Source: Candidatus Rifleibacterium amylolyticum (GTDB lineage: Bacteria > Muiribacteriota > Ozemobacteria > Ozemobacterales > Ozemobacteraceae). From it: 50,958 nucleotides of DNA. This document shows, piece after piece, positions 26,289-33,925 of the stretch. The position numbers and the translations under genes were made by a program. Positions within the stretch are counted from its first letter, which is position 1, and each line of letters begins with the position of its first letter. The notes beneath the pieces are model-generated. The model worked only from the letters and a program-made list of their open reading frames with translations. It did no database searches and was not told the DNA's origin. The DNA lies in the NCBI GenBank assembly GCA_009917695.1, contig JAACJG010000014.1, positions 1 through 50,958 on the forward strand, in the 5' to 3' direction.

Positions 26289-26998
26289 AATTTTCCTCCT
26301 TCGTCCCTGTTATCCTTTTCAACTACCAGAATACCATTATCCTGTATCCATACAACAGTTATCTGTTCGCCTGTTTTGATTTCCTCTTTTTTTGCGGAAA
26401 TCGCATCGTAAATACGCAGTCGGCCGTCTACCTCGACCTGAACCTGCCCGGTGCCTTCTGCCGGAATGCGCAGATAAACACAGCCGCCGGTTCCCAGTGC
26501 GGTGCCGATTCTCGCGGTACCATCCGACTGCAGGCGACCGACAAACCTGAACATCTGCGCCAGCAGCCATACCATGGCAAAGCCCGAGACGACCCCGCCC
26601 AGGGTTGCCACCCAGCCCGGCATGCCGCTGTCACGAATCAGCGCCAGACCGACCCAGCCAAACATCATGAAAAATGCAGTAAGCCCCTGAACCGATATGA
26701 AATGAAAGCTGACATCCGAACTGCTCACATGATGGTCGCCATCAGAAGAATCAACCATGTCGCCGGAATCGCCAGAGTCGGCGTCGGCCACCATATCGTG
26801 TGAAATATCGTCATGTACGTCGTCGGCAATCTCACCGGCGGCGTCTGGCGCGTCGTGGCCTATCTCGCCATCTGTGTCGGCAGAGATCAGACCCGAAAAC
26901 ATCAGAATCATTCTGATTGTAAAAACCACCGTGCCGCAAAGTGCACAGGTTAAAAAAACTTTTTCGATCAGGCTCATGGCCAGAATAGCTTCGACCAA
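26276..26998 (-). CDS. NfeD-like membrane protein partnered with flotillin
   Basis: About 240 residues. I choose TTG at 26998, 9 nt after AGGAGG (27013-27008); an ATG at residue 8 is an alternative without a good site. Layout: membrane helix (IEKVFLTCALCGTVVFTIRM), an acidic loop rich in Asp and His (VHDDISHDMVADADSG and neighbours), two further membrane helices (LTAFFMMFGWVGLALI; GVVSGFAMVWLLAQM), and a C-terminal NfeD-type OB-fold (GTALGTGGCVYLRI, VEVDGRLRIYD, GEQITVVWIQDN). NfeD proteins act with flotillins in membrane microdomains. The His/Asp loop should face the periplasm and could bind metal ions (inference). It is the first gene of a two-gene operon. Confidence 0.88.
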   Translation of the reverse strand: MVEAILAMSLIEKVFLTCALCGTVVFTIRMILMFSGLISADTDGEIGHDAPDAAGEIADDVHDDISHDMVADADSGDSGDMVDSSDGDHHVSSSDVSFHFISVQGLTAFFMMFGWVGLALIRDSGMPGWVATLGGVVSGFAMVWLLAQMFRFVGRLQSDGTARIGTALGTGGCVYLRIPAEGTGQVQVEVDGRLRIYDAISAKKEEIKTGEQITVVWIQDNGILVVEKDNRDEGGKLCGR

Positions 26999-27088
26999 CC
27001 TCTGATTCCTCCTCGGCAATCTTTACATAAGCTGATTTTACAACAGTCGCGCCACAATGTATAACAGTTTATTTTGTGCGCTAAAACG

Positions 27089-27125
27089 CCTTCGGGCTCC
27101 AGCCTGATCGACCGGAGCCCAAAGG
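27089..27125 (-). terminator. Second hairpin downstream of the cationic protein gene
   Basis: Stem GGGCTCC / GGAGCCC extended by a CCTT / AAAGG arm with one unpaired base, loop of about 13 nt. On the minus strand it is followed by CGTTTTAG. It lies about 50 nt past the stop codon. Confidence 0.6.
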
Positions 27126-27137
27126 TGTTTATTAGAA

Positions 27138-27153
27138 CAGGGCCGTTGCCCTG
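27138..27153 (-). terminator. Short hairpin just after the cationic protein gene
   Basis: Perfect 6-bp stem CAGGGC / GCCCTG with a CGTT loop (AACG on the minus strand), 18 nt past the stop. The following minus-strand bases are TTCTAATAAA, so it is a weak terminator or processing signal acting with the hairpin at 27089. Confidence 0.45.
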
Positions 27154-27171
27154 ATTATAACAATACTCTGC

Positions 27172-27585
27172 TTATTTTTTGCAGGGCTTGTTGCACTTTA
27201 CTTTTCTGAAGTGACCCTTGGTGTGATTACCGTTCTTGTCGTAGTGACCTTTTACGAAGGTTTTGCATTTCTTGCCGGTTACAGCTTTCTTTACGGCTAC
27301 GCCGCTGTCCATTACTTTGTTCTGAACTGCGTCAAAAGCTTTGGTTCCAACTTTTTTGCCTGCTTTGAAACCCTTTTTGAAAGCCTTTTTAACATTCTTG
27401 AAGAAGCCGGGTTTGTGGCAACCGCTCTGATTAGCATGACCTGACTGACCTACCTGAGTAGCCTGACCAGACTGCTGAGACTGACCGGCCTGGCCTGCGT
27501 TACCTGACTGACCGGGGTTACCGGCAAATGAAGGAGCAGCACACAGAACAAGAGCGAGAACTGAACTCATGATTACCTTACGCAT
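27172..27585 (-). CDS. Small secreted cationic protein with Gly/Gln-rich region, four cysteines and an amphipathic helix
   Basis: 137 residues from ATG 27585, which follows AGGAGGGTG. The signal peptide cuts after SFA (residue 21). Residues 22-55 are a low-complexity Gly/Gln/Ser repeat of the form GQSGxAGQ. Residues 59-80 (PGFFKNVKKAFKKGFKAGKK) form a strongly basic amphipathic helix resembling cecropin-type antimicrobial peptides. A C-terminal basic part contains FVKGHYDKNGNHTKGHFRKV (110-129), similar in shape to the short YxxxGTxVxxHxR motif seen in some small secreted proteins. Cysteines 56, 107, 131 and 135 could form two disulfides. No family is recognised. It might bind anionic polymers (DNA, LPS, exopolysaccharide) or be antimicrobial; this is inference. 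Confidence 0.78.
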   Translation of the reverse strand: MRKVIMSSVLALVLCAAPSFAGNPGQSGNAGQAGQSQQSGQATQVGQSGHANQSGCHKPGFFKNVKKAFKKGFKAGKKVGTKAFDAVQNKVMDSGVAVKKAVTGKKCKTFVKGHYDKNGNHTKGHFRKVKCNKPCKK

Positions 27586-27873
27586 AATAAACACCCTCCT
27601 GATAAACTTATTAAAACTCTTATTAGAATTTATATCGTTCAAACTTGTGAGCATATTTAAGCAATTCTCGTGCCAAAACTGAATTTGTCTTCAAAAGCCT
27701 TATCAAATCAGGATTTCGCTCGATCGGTGTACAGCGTTAAATTTTCAGCAATGCCGGTTTTTCAGCACAGCGCTGCCGGAATTTCGCCAACAGTACAGAG
27801 CAGCGATTGTCAGCGAAGGAGTGCATCCTGCTCGGCTATGCCTCGCAGTCGCAAAGGCGATTTTTAAGTATGA

Positions 27874-28629
27874 TTAAGATTTTGGCGTTTTTTTGCGGCC
27901 GATGGCCATGAACTCGATCTCGTCGAGCTTAACTGGTTCGCGCAGCCAGCCGCCAGCGGTACCGCCGTAGACTTTGTCGATTTTAAGGCCAATGCGGTTA
28001 ACCATGCGCACAAGCTCTGAGGGCGTATAATAGCGTTCGATTCCGCGAACTTTTACAGGTTCTTCGCCATCTTTACCGTTAACCTCGTTTTCGAAGCGGC
28101 TGGTGAGCGTAAAAAGGTCTACTGTACCGGCAGCCACATCGACGTCGTTGATTGAACGAATCAGCCTGAAAGCATTGAGAACAGTGACGATGAAGCGCCC
28201 GTTATCTTTGAGCGCCGCCGCCATATTGGCAAAAATCGCCATGTCGCGGCTCCAGAGATCGTCGTCATCGTCAAACAGGCAGAGAGCGCCCTCACATAAC
28301 GACAAAACAGCATCATACTGTTGTGCCGCTGTAAAATTCTGCGCAGCACATTCGATAAATTCGACCTGCACTCCGGCTTCCGCCATATTTTTACGCGCCA
28401 CCTCCAGCATTCCTGACGAAATATCGACACCGGTAACCCGGTAACCGCGGCGGGCCAGTTCAATTGAATGGCGACCAGTGCCACAGCCGATATCAAGAAT
28501 ACAGGCGCCGGCTTTGAGCTCAAGCTCTTCGACGATAAAATCAACTTCGGCAACCGTGTTGAGCGTAAAAACTTCACGTTCATAACGGTCGGCAATCTGA
28601 TCGAAAAACGATTTCCAGACGCCGTTCAT
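27874..28629 (-). CDS. Class I SAM-dependent methyltransferase
   Basis: 251 residues, overlapping the upstream membrane-protein gene by ATGA. SAM-binding motif I is ILDIGCGTGRHSIELARRGY (about 39-58), followed by VTGVDISSGML and, after the acidic loop, the motif near DAVLSLCEGALCLF. This is a type 11/25 methyltransferase fold. The last 90 residues (RYYTPSELVRMVNRIGLKID) are typical of small-molecule methyltransferases, and the substrate cannot be read from sequence. It is the last gene of the U32-GNAT operon; there is no strong terminator after it. Confidence 0.9.
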   Translation of the reverse strand: MNGVWKSFFDQIADRYEREVFTLNTVAEVDFIVEELELKAGACILDIGCGTGRHSIELARRGYRVTGVDISSGMLEVARKNMAEAGVQVEFIECAAQNFTAAQQYDAVLSLCEGALCLFDDDDDLWSRDMAIFANMAAALKDNGRFIVTVLNAFRLIRSINDVDVAAGTVDLFTLTSRFENEVNGKDGEEPVKVRGIERYYTPSELVRMVNRIGLKIDKVYGGTAGGWLREPVKLDEIEFMAIGRKKTPKS

Positions 28630-29363
28630 TCTTTTTTGCCAGCTTTTTTAAGATCAGCAAAGAAATTGAGCAATTCCTGCTTGACTGCAGCAGTTCGATC
28701 GAAGTCTGCGCCAGGTACCGGCAGGTTGTTCTCGTTGCATATTTTGCGCATCATATCAAGACTGGCGGCCCTGTCTTCTGGTGTCAGCGTTTTTTTCAAA
28801 CGGCGCGAGCTTGTGGTTATGCGACCACTGCCATCCTTGCTCTCGACAGTTTCGGTGTAGCGCTCTACCAGCACAGCTGTCAGCGATGCCGTCTGATCTT
28901 TCGACACTTTTTTGTTCATCATGCCAAAGATAAGGCGATCGACGAGCTCTGCCGGTTCAGCAGCTTCAGCAGGAATCGTTGTTTCAGCCGCTTCGGCGCC
29001 TTCGCCAACCGGCTTTTCGGCTAACTCGTAATTCTGGCGATAAAATGCCAGCAGCATAGCCTGGTTATGCAGGTTATTTTCGAGTTTCTGACCGGTTTCA
29101 GTCATGACTTCCATCAGGCCAATCTCGCCCGAACGAATCTTTTCGGCAACCTCAACCGCAGCTTTATTGATTTCCTCACGATCGGCATCGGCAAACGCCA
29201 TTTCGGTGAGTTTATCAACCGTGTGTATCAGTCCGCTGGCTGCGAATTCAACCCCTTTTCCATGCAGAAAATCGACACCCATATAGCCGCCAATCAGAAA
29301 TGCGGCTATTACTACAAAACATCCGCAGCCAAAACAGCCACAACAGTTTTTCTTGTTCATCAT
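28626..29363 (-). CDS. Membrane-anchored protein with a Cys-rich N-terminus, function unknown
   Basis: 245 residues from ATG 29363, after AAGGAAGCTG. The N-terminus MMNKKNCCGCFGCGCF has five cysteines (7, 8, 10, 13, 15) directly before one membrane helix (FVVIAAFLIGGYMGVDF). The remainder is helical and soluble: two charged helical segments separated by an Ala/Glu/Pro-rich linker (GEGAEAAETTIPAEAAEPAE). There is no lipobox, and the cysteines would be cytoplasmic with an N-in anchor, where they could bind metal or be acylated. It starts 11 bp after the GNAT gene and overlaps the methyltransferase gene. No family recognised. Confidence 0.75.
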   Translation of the reverse strand: MMNKKNCCGCFGCGCFVVIAAFLIGGYMGVDFLHGKGVEFAASGLIHTVDKLTEMAFADADREEINKAAVEVAEKIRSGEIGLMEVMTETGQKLENNLHNQAMLLAFYRQNYELAEKPVGEGAEAAETTIPAEAAEPAELVDRLIFGMMNKKVSKDQTASLTAVLVERYTETVESKDGSGRITTSSRRLKKTLTPEDRAASLDMMRKICNENNLPVPGADFDRTAAVKQELLNFFADLKKAGKKE

Positions 29364-29373
29364 CAGCTTCCTT

Positions 29374-29817
29374 TCAGTAAAGATCCTTCTGCATTCTGTA
29401 ATGCTGAATCTCGCCAAACAACAGGTAACTGTCAGCTGTAACATTATAACCCAGGACAAGATAAAAACCCACCGCATTCTCGCGGGCATCGAGAACTACT
29501 CTGGCAGCACCAAGTTCCCGTGCCTTCGCTTCGAGATACTCGACAATGCGGCGGCCAAGGCCGCGCTTGTGTGAAGCGGGATCTACCGCCATATACCTGA
29601 TCTGAGCTTCTTCATGATCGTTCATCTGTAGACGACCGACGCCAATCACCCGATCGCCGGCAATCACCGCACAATGTTCGGTCTCGCCATCACGTTCGTC
29701 GCGCTCACTGCCCTCTGGCTCGCCCCAGGGCCTGCGCAGCACTGACCAGCGCAGGTGGTAATACTGGCGCCACTCGTCATCTGTTTCGGGCGATCGTAAC
29801 TGCATTTCTTCGTTCAT
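29374..29817 (-). CDS. GNAT-family N-acetyltransferase
   Basis: 147 residues, a normal length for a single GNAT domain. The acetyl-CoA loop is in MAVDPASHKRGLGRRIVEYL (R/K-x-x-G-x-G type, about 86-105), followed by a second motif ARVVLDARENAVGFYLVLGY typical of the family C-terminal half. The ATG abuts the stop of the U32 gene with no gap (TAA-ATG), so translation is probably coupled. The substrate is unknown; the family includes ribosomal-protein and small-molecule acetyltransferases. Confidence 0.92.
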   Translation of the reverse strand: MNEEMQLRSPETDDEWRQYYHLRWSVLRRPWGEPEGSERDERDGETEHCAVIAGDRVIGVGRLQMNDHEEAQIRYMAVDPASHKRGLGRRIVEYLEAKARELGAARVVLDARENAVGFYLVLGYNVTADSYLLFGEIQHYRMQKDLY

Positions 29818-31107
29818 TTACTGCCTCGCATTCTCGACTTCATCAACAGGAAGCATGATATAGACCTGATCGTTCTCTCTCACCACCTGCGACAATCTGA
29901 CTCCCACAAGACTGTTCTTTTCGGCACGGTCGACCGGCTTGAAAGCCTCTTCAATCGATTCGACCTTCTGCGTCAGAACGCCGGTGGCATTACCCTGAAA
30001 CATCAGCTCATCACCCTGAGCAAAACCTGCGCCTTCGACCCTGATTTCGGCCACCATAACCCGTTTAAAAAAATTGGTGACGACTCCGACATGCACTTTG
30101 CGATGTGTCGCCTTGGAGCCATTGCCGCCGCTCCACTCGCCAATCTGGCGACCAAAAAAGAAGCCTTCAGAAAAGCCGCGATGAAAAACAGCGTCGAGCC
30201 GCTTCATAAGCAATTCTTTAAGCTTGTCGGAGAGTTCGACAAAATCGTCATCTGCATGATGAGCGTAGTAAAAATCAATATAAGCACGGTAACAGGCGGT
30301 CACTTCGCTGACATATTCAGGGCTGCGGCCACGGCCCTCGATCTTGAGACTGTCAATGCCCGCTGCCAGAAGTTTATCCAGAAAAGGCAGAGTGCAAAGA
30401 TCGCGTGGGCTCATGACATAATCCTGGCCGATGAGAAACTCTTTTCCATCACGCAGATCGCGAATCTCATACTCACGTCGACAGGGTTGTCGGCATTCGC
30501 CGCGGTTAGCCGACTGATTGAAAGCCAACTGAGACATGAAACAGCGACCACTGACCGATACGCACATGGCACCATGCGCAAATACCTCGATTTCGATGTT
30601 TTCGGCGACTTCACCGAGCTGCGCCCTCAGGTTGCGTCTTATCGACAAGATCTCATCAAGAGTGCATTCGCGCGCCAGCACAAAACGCTTTACACCAAAA
30701 TGTCGATAAAAAAACGCAAGTGCCGAGGAATTGGCTACCGACATCTGAGTCGAAACAAATGCTGCGATCTTATAGCGCAAAGCCAGATCGAGAATGGCGA
30801 AATCCCAGCAGATGATCGCATCGACACCAGCGGCGGCGGCCTGCTCGACCAGAGTCTCAGCCAATTCGAGCTCACTGTCGTAAACTATGGTATTCATCGC
30901 CAGATAGGCTTTGGCGCCATACTCGTGACAGAGTCCGGCAATCTCTGGCATTTCGCAGGCCGCAAAATTTTTGGCACTGGCTCGCATATTCATCGAGACA
31001 ACGCCAAAATAGACAGCGTCGGCACCCGCTTCGAGAGCTGCGCGCAGGCTTATCATATCGCCGGCCGGCGCCATCAGTTCGGGTTTTCGTTTGTCTGAAA
31101 AAGTCAT
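29818..31107 (-). CDS. U32 family protein, TrhP-like (probable tRNA hydroxylation protein)
   Basis: 429 residues from ATG 31107, which follows AAGGG at 6 nt. The in-frame extension back to 31356 is rejected because it would translate the GAGCAC repeat and the 31159 inverted repeat. The family start ELMAPAGD (10-17) and the Cys pattern C182-x6-C189-x15-C205-x3-C209 are present (MCVSVSGRCF, GECRQPC). Single-module U32 proteins of about 430-450 residues include TrhP, which installs 5-hydroxyuridine at tRNA position 34 and uses an Fe-S cluster and prephenate; the longer RlhA acts on 23S rRNA. The older name is collagenase-like peptidase. Length and architecture favour TrhP, but I leave the symbol blank. 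It is the first gene of the four-gene operon ending at 27874. Confidence 0.9.
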   Translation of the reverse strand: MTFSDKRKPELMAPAGDMISLRAALEAGADAVYFGVVSMNMRASAKNFAACEMPEIAGLCHEYGAKAYLAMNTIVYDSELELAETLVEQAAAAGVDAIICWDFAILDLALRYKIAAFVSTQMSVANSSALAFFYRHFGVKRFVLARECTLDEILSIRRNLRAQLGEVAENIEIEVFAHGAMCVSVSGRCFMSQLAFNQSANRGECRQPCRREYEIRDLRDGKEFLIGQDYVMSPRDLCTLPFLDKLLAAGIDSLKIEGRGRSPEYVSEVTACYRAYIDFYYAHHADDDFVELSDKLKELLMKRLDAVFHRGFSEGFFFGRQIGEWSGGNGSKATHRKVHVGVVTNFFKRVMVAEIRVEGAGFAQGDELMFQGNATGVLTQKVESIEEAFKPVDRAEKNSLVGVRLSQVVRENDQVYIMLPVDEVENARQ

Positions 31108-31158
31108 TGGCATCCCTTCAACTAGCGGTCTGTCAAAGTTGAATGCATGTTTAAAATC

Positions 31159-31240
31159 GTCATTGCGAGGAGCGTAGCGACGAAGCAATCTTTCCGACAA
31201 TGGGATTGCCGCGTCGGGCTGACGCCCTCCTCGCAATGAC
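31159..31240. repeat. Dispersed inverted repeat (full copy), REP/MITE-like
   Basis: Terminal arms GTCATTGCGAGGAG (31159-31172) and CTCCTCGCAATGAC (31227-31240) are perfectly complementary over 14 bp. The pairing continues imperfectly inward (GCGACGAAGCAATC against GGATTGCCGCGTCGGG). The left arm resembles the half copy at 1032-1060. Total about 82 bp. It encodes no protein. Confidence 0.85.
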
Positions 31241-31312
31241 CATTTCTTACCATGCAATTCAGATTTGACATATAGCCAGATTAAGCAACAGTTTGCTGAC
31301 AGAAAAATTTTT

Positions 31313-31354
<42 letters not shown>

Positions 31355-31414
31355 AAATAATATTACACGCCTCAGACATAATTAACTACTGCCAGATGCA
31401 ATTTTTTCATAAAA

Positions 31415-31440
31415 AAACACCGGCGGCTGCCGGTGTTTTT
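31415..31440 (-). terminator. Rho-independent terminator after the propeller-like gene
   Basis: Perfect 11-bp stem AAAACACCGGC / GCCGGTGTTTT with a 4-nt loop. On the minus strand the stem runs into TTTTTTTA, and on the plus strand it ends in T residues as well, so it could work in both directions. Confidence 0.85.
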
Positions 31441-31479
31441 TATTAAGCCATTGTCGGGCGCCTGGCCCTAATACATAGA

Positions 31480-32484
31480 TCAGAGACCGTATACAGACAA
31501 TATGTAATCGTTGCCTTCAACGTGAAAGGTCATAACGCGGCCATCAGGAGTCACTACGCGGTCGCGCGGCAGATCGAACGACGCACTCGGAAACACGATG
31601 ATATCTTTATGAGCTGTCGGCCGGCCTGCGGCCGTGCAGCGATAAATGCGGTCGCGGTAGATCGCGCCGCTCTCTTCGTGGCAGGCAACCAGGCTCAGAT
31701 AGAAATTACCTTCCTTATCCTGGCCGATGACCTGTGAACCCACGTATTTTACTGCTGGATCTTCGATATCGAGCGGAAATTTATACAGAGGAATAGTCTC
31801 GGCAGGAGAAGCAGTGCTCCTCAGAAGCAGTTCAGCATTTTTGTCGCTGATTTCAAGAACCATGAGCTTGCCGCCAACACCTTCGATCATGCTCAGACTC
31901 TCATCGCAGGGGTATTCTTCCTTGAGTATCTCTTCTTTGTTGAAGCGCAGAACCGCGCCCATAGTCGGCAGATCGACGAGCAGTTCTTCCATTGGACCGG
32001 TCTCTATAGCGCGGGCATCTGAGAAACCTTCGATCTGACTGATCAATTTTCCAGCCATATCGATGCGATAAATAAAACCGTCAGTCGGACTCAGCAACCA
32101 GAAGCCCTTGTCGCCGTCAAAAGCAAAATCTCTGACAACCGGGCCATATTCAGCCAGCGAAATGTTCTTCTGCAACTTGCCATCGCTGCCAAACAGCTTG
32201 AGAGCCTTATTTACCGAATCAAGAATCCAGACGCCATTTTCGACAGGGCGAAAAGCGTAGGGAACACCGGCGGTATAACGTTCTACATCCTGCTCATCAC
32301 CACCTACAGCAGCTGAATCACTGCCAAGAGGGATCCTGAGATAAACATCGCCTCTGGCCGCCTCAAACATACCCTTGTGGTAGTTAAGGGAGTTGATGAG
32401 CTTGATCTCTGCGTCTTCAGCAGACATCAACGGAGACACAACCATTAAAATTGCAATTACAACGAACAGAACTCTTTTAATCAT
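31480..32484 (-). CDS. Secreted propeller-like protein, function unknown
   Basis: 334 residues with a signal peptide (MIKRVLFVVIAILMVVSP, cut near LMSAED). The mature part contains several beta-propeller-like strands (FRPVENGVWILDSVNKALKL, FAFDGDKGFWLLSPTDGFIY, QVIGQDKEGNFYLSLVA, RVVTPDGRVMTFHVEGND), and may be a six-bladed fold degenerated from NHL/SMP-30 types. Two lone Cys residues are present (PCDE, ACHE and YRCT regions), with no obvious pair. It starts 20 bp after the M23 peptidase gene on the same strand and probably shares its transcript. The binding site (TAGGTATATAATC) is weak, suggesting translational coupling. Periplasmic or surface location; ligand unknown. Confidence 0.75.
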   Translation of the reverse strand: MIKRVLFVVIAILMVVSPLMSAEDAEIKLINSLNYHKGMFEAARGDVYLRIPLGSDSAAVGGDEQDVERYTAGVPYAFRPVENGVWILDSVNKALKLFGSDGKLQKNISLAEYGPVVRDFAFDGDKGFWLLSPTDGFIYRIDMAGKLISQIEGFSDARAIETGPMEELLVDLPTMGAVLRFNKEEILKEEYPCDESLSMIEGVGGKLMVLEISDKNAELLLRSTASPAETIPLYKFPLDIEDPAVKYVGSQVIGQDKEGNFYLSLVACHEESGAIYRDRIYRCTAAGRPTAHKDIIVFPSASFDLPRDRVVTPDGRVMTFHVEGNDYILSVYGL

Positions 32485-32504
32485 TGATTATATACCTATT
32501 ACTG

Positions 32505-33593
32505 TTATCTGGTAAGTTTTACCCCGACACTGCGGGGATTGATAGCCTGGCCATTCTTTCTGATTTCCATGTGCAGGTGGGCGCCAGTCGTATAAACACC
32601 AGTGTTGTCAGACTTAGCTATTTCCTGCCCGGCATTGACGCGCTGCCCCTTTTTGACCGTAGCTCTCTGCAGGTGACAATAGAATGATTCATAGCCATTG
32701 TCATATCTGACCTTGATGTAGTGACCGCCACCGTTTTCATAACCGACGGCAACTACCGTGCCGTTGCCCAGAGCGTTCAGACGTGTGCCGGTAGGAACCG
32801 GCAGATCGATGCCGTTGTGGAATTTTCTTGTTCCGAGGGTCGGATGAATTCTCCAGCCATAATCACTGGAAATACGACTGGGCATTGGCGTGCAGGGAGG
32901 CGATGTAAACCCCCCGCCTTTTTGAACAGTGGCGGGCGTGCTGCCGCTGGAACTCGAAGATGAGCCCGGCTGTTTGACCGGAGTAGTGCCAGCCTTTTTG
33001 TTAGGAGTATCGACATAGTTGGCATGTATATAGGCAGTCTGGCCGTTATAGTTAATCTTGTACCAGTCACCTTCGGTGCCGATAATTTCAACTTTGTTAT
33101 TATTATACAGACTGCCGATGATCTTGCCCCAAGGCCCGGTTCTGACGTTCAGACTCGGACTGACCTTAACCGTACCTGGAGTGGTCTTGGGTTTAGCAGC
33201 TGCTTTTTCTTTGGCCTCTTTGTCTTTCTTAGCCTGTTCCTGCTTTTTGGCCTCGGCGGTAAGAGTGACAAGCTTGTCTTTAACAGCGCCCAGTCGCTTG
33301 GCCAGAGCCGTGAGCTGCTTAACAAAATCACGGTAATCGCCATTCTTGTCGCCATACTTTTCCGGGTTGGCGGCAAATTCGCGCAAAAGCTCAGAATATT
33401 TTTTGTTGGCCTCTTCGAGGCTCTTTTCGAGCTTGGCAACGTCTTTGCTGAGCGACGTGCTTTCGGCTGCGCTGACAGCCGACGCTGATTGATCAATAGT
33501 GACCTTTTGTTCGCCAAAGGGGTTGGTCGAAGCCCACCCGGCAACGGTCAACAGAATGAAAACGGACAAAACCGATAAAATTAACCTCTTCAT
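32505..33593 (-). CDS. Secreted M23 peptidase with coiled coil and SH3b domain
   Basis: 362 residues; ATG after AGGAGAAAGTC. Signal peptide 1-21; coiled coil about 48-132 (ending in a Lys/Glu/Ala-rich run); SH3b domain about 140-197 (LNVRTGPWGKIIG, GDWYKINYNGQTAYIH); Ser/Pro linker; M23 metallopeptidase about 235-357. The zinc site is H259 and D263 (HNGID), H307 in FYCHL, and H339/H341 in TGAHLHMEI. All catalytic residues are present, so it is an active LAS-type enzyme rather than a degenerate EnvC/NlpD-like activator. It would cut peptidoglycan cross-links or stems in the periplasm, anchored by SH3b. It is followed by the propeller-like gene. Confidence 0.93.
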   Translation of the reverse strand: MKRLILSVLSVFILLTVAGWASTNPFGEQKVTIDQSASAVSAAESTSLSKDVAKLEKSLEEANKKYSELLREFAANPEKYGDKNGDYRDFVKQLTALAKRLGAVKDKLVTLTAEAKKQEQAKKDKEAKEKAAAKPKTTPGTVKVSPSLNVRTGPWGKIIGSLYNNNKVEIIGTEGDWYKINYNGQTAYIHANYVDTPNKKAGTTPVKQPGSSSSSSGSTPATVQKGGGFTSPPCTPMPSRISSDYGWRIHPTLGTRKFHNGIDLPVPTGTRLNALGNGTVVAVGYENGGGHYIKVRYDNGYESFYCHLQRATVKKGQRVNAGQEIAKSDNTGVYTTGAHLHMEIRKNGQAINPRSVGVKLTR

Positions 33594-33757
33594 GACTTTC
33601 TCCTGTCAATGATTAAGTCTTTGCTACAGTTTATAATACTTCGGTACAGAAAAAAAGTTTTTCCTGCTTATTTCAGCAATTCCAGGTCAAAGCAGCCTTC
33701 ATTGTGTGAGAGCCGTCAGATGCTGGATGACTGAACAGCAAGTCTCAAACAAAAAAA

Positions 33758-33845
33758 GTAAAGATTCATTCTTGGTGGGTTTTCGCTTACGAGATCCCTG
33801 TCTGCGCACTCACAATAATGATTCCACTCGTAACTGAATCTTTAC
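33758..33845. repeat. Nested inverted repeat, 88 bp
   Basis: Outer arms GTAAAGATTCA (33758-33768) and TGAATCTTTAC (33835-33845) are perfectly complementary. Inner arms TTACGAG (33787-33793) and CTCGTAA (33827-33833) add a second stem, with an 18-nt bulge on the left only. Both sides are flanked by runs of seven or eight A. On the minus strand the structure ends in TTTTTTTG, like a terminator. Confidence 0.7.
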
Positions 33846-33864
33846 AAAAAAAATACTCTTGGCC

Positions 33865-33892
33865 TTGCATAACTTGAATTAACAGGTATAAT
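33865..33892 (+). promoter_or_regulatory. Sigma70 promoter of the cyclase-RDD gene
   Basis: TTGCAT (33865-33870), a 16-nt spacer, and a perfect TATAAT (33887-33892). Transcription would start at about 33899, downstream of the ATG at 33896, so the coding start must be the next ATG, at 33926, which has its own ribosome binding site. Confidence 0.75.
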
Positions 33893-33925
33893 CTTATGGT
33901 CAAGATCAGAGTAGAGGAAGCGGAT

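Larger units (their letters stand above)
33594..33925. other. Divergent intergenic region (332 bp) with nested inverted repeat and cyclase promoter
   Basis: It separates the M23 gene (minus) from the cyclase-RDD gene (plus). It contains the nested inverted repeat 33758-33845 and the plus-strand promoter 33865-33892. Towards the M23 gene there is a TATTAT / TATAAA-rich stretch about 45-50 nt from the ATG, but I see no good -35. No gene is visible. Confidence 0.55.

Noticed and set aside
27670-27867. 65-codon open frame between the cationic protein and methyltransferase genes
   Set aside because: No ribosome binding site and no domain; the stretch looks non-coding.
30091-31098. 335-codon open frame opposite the U32 gene
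   Set aside because: Antisense to a conserved gene; no ribosome binding site and no recognisable domain.
33896-33925. Upstream ATG for the cyclase-RDD gene
   Set aside because: It lies at the edge of the promoter's -10 region and would not be transcribed.
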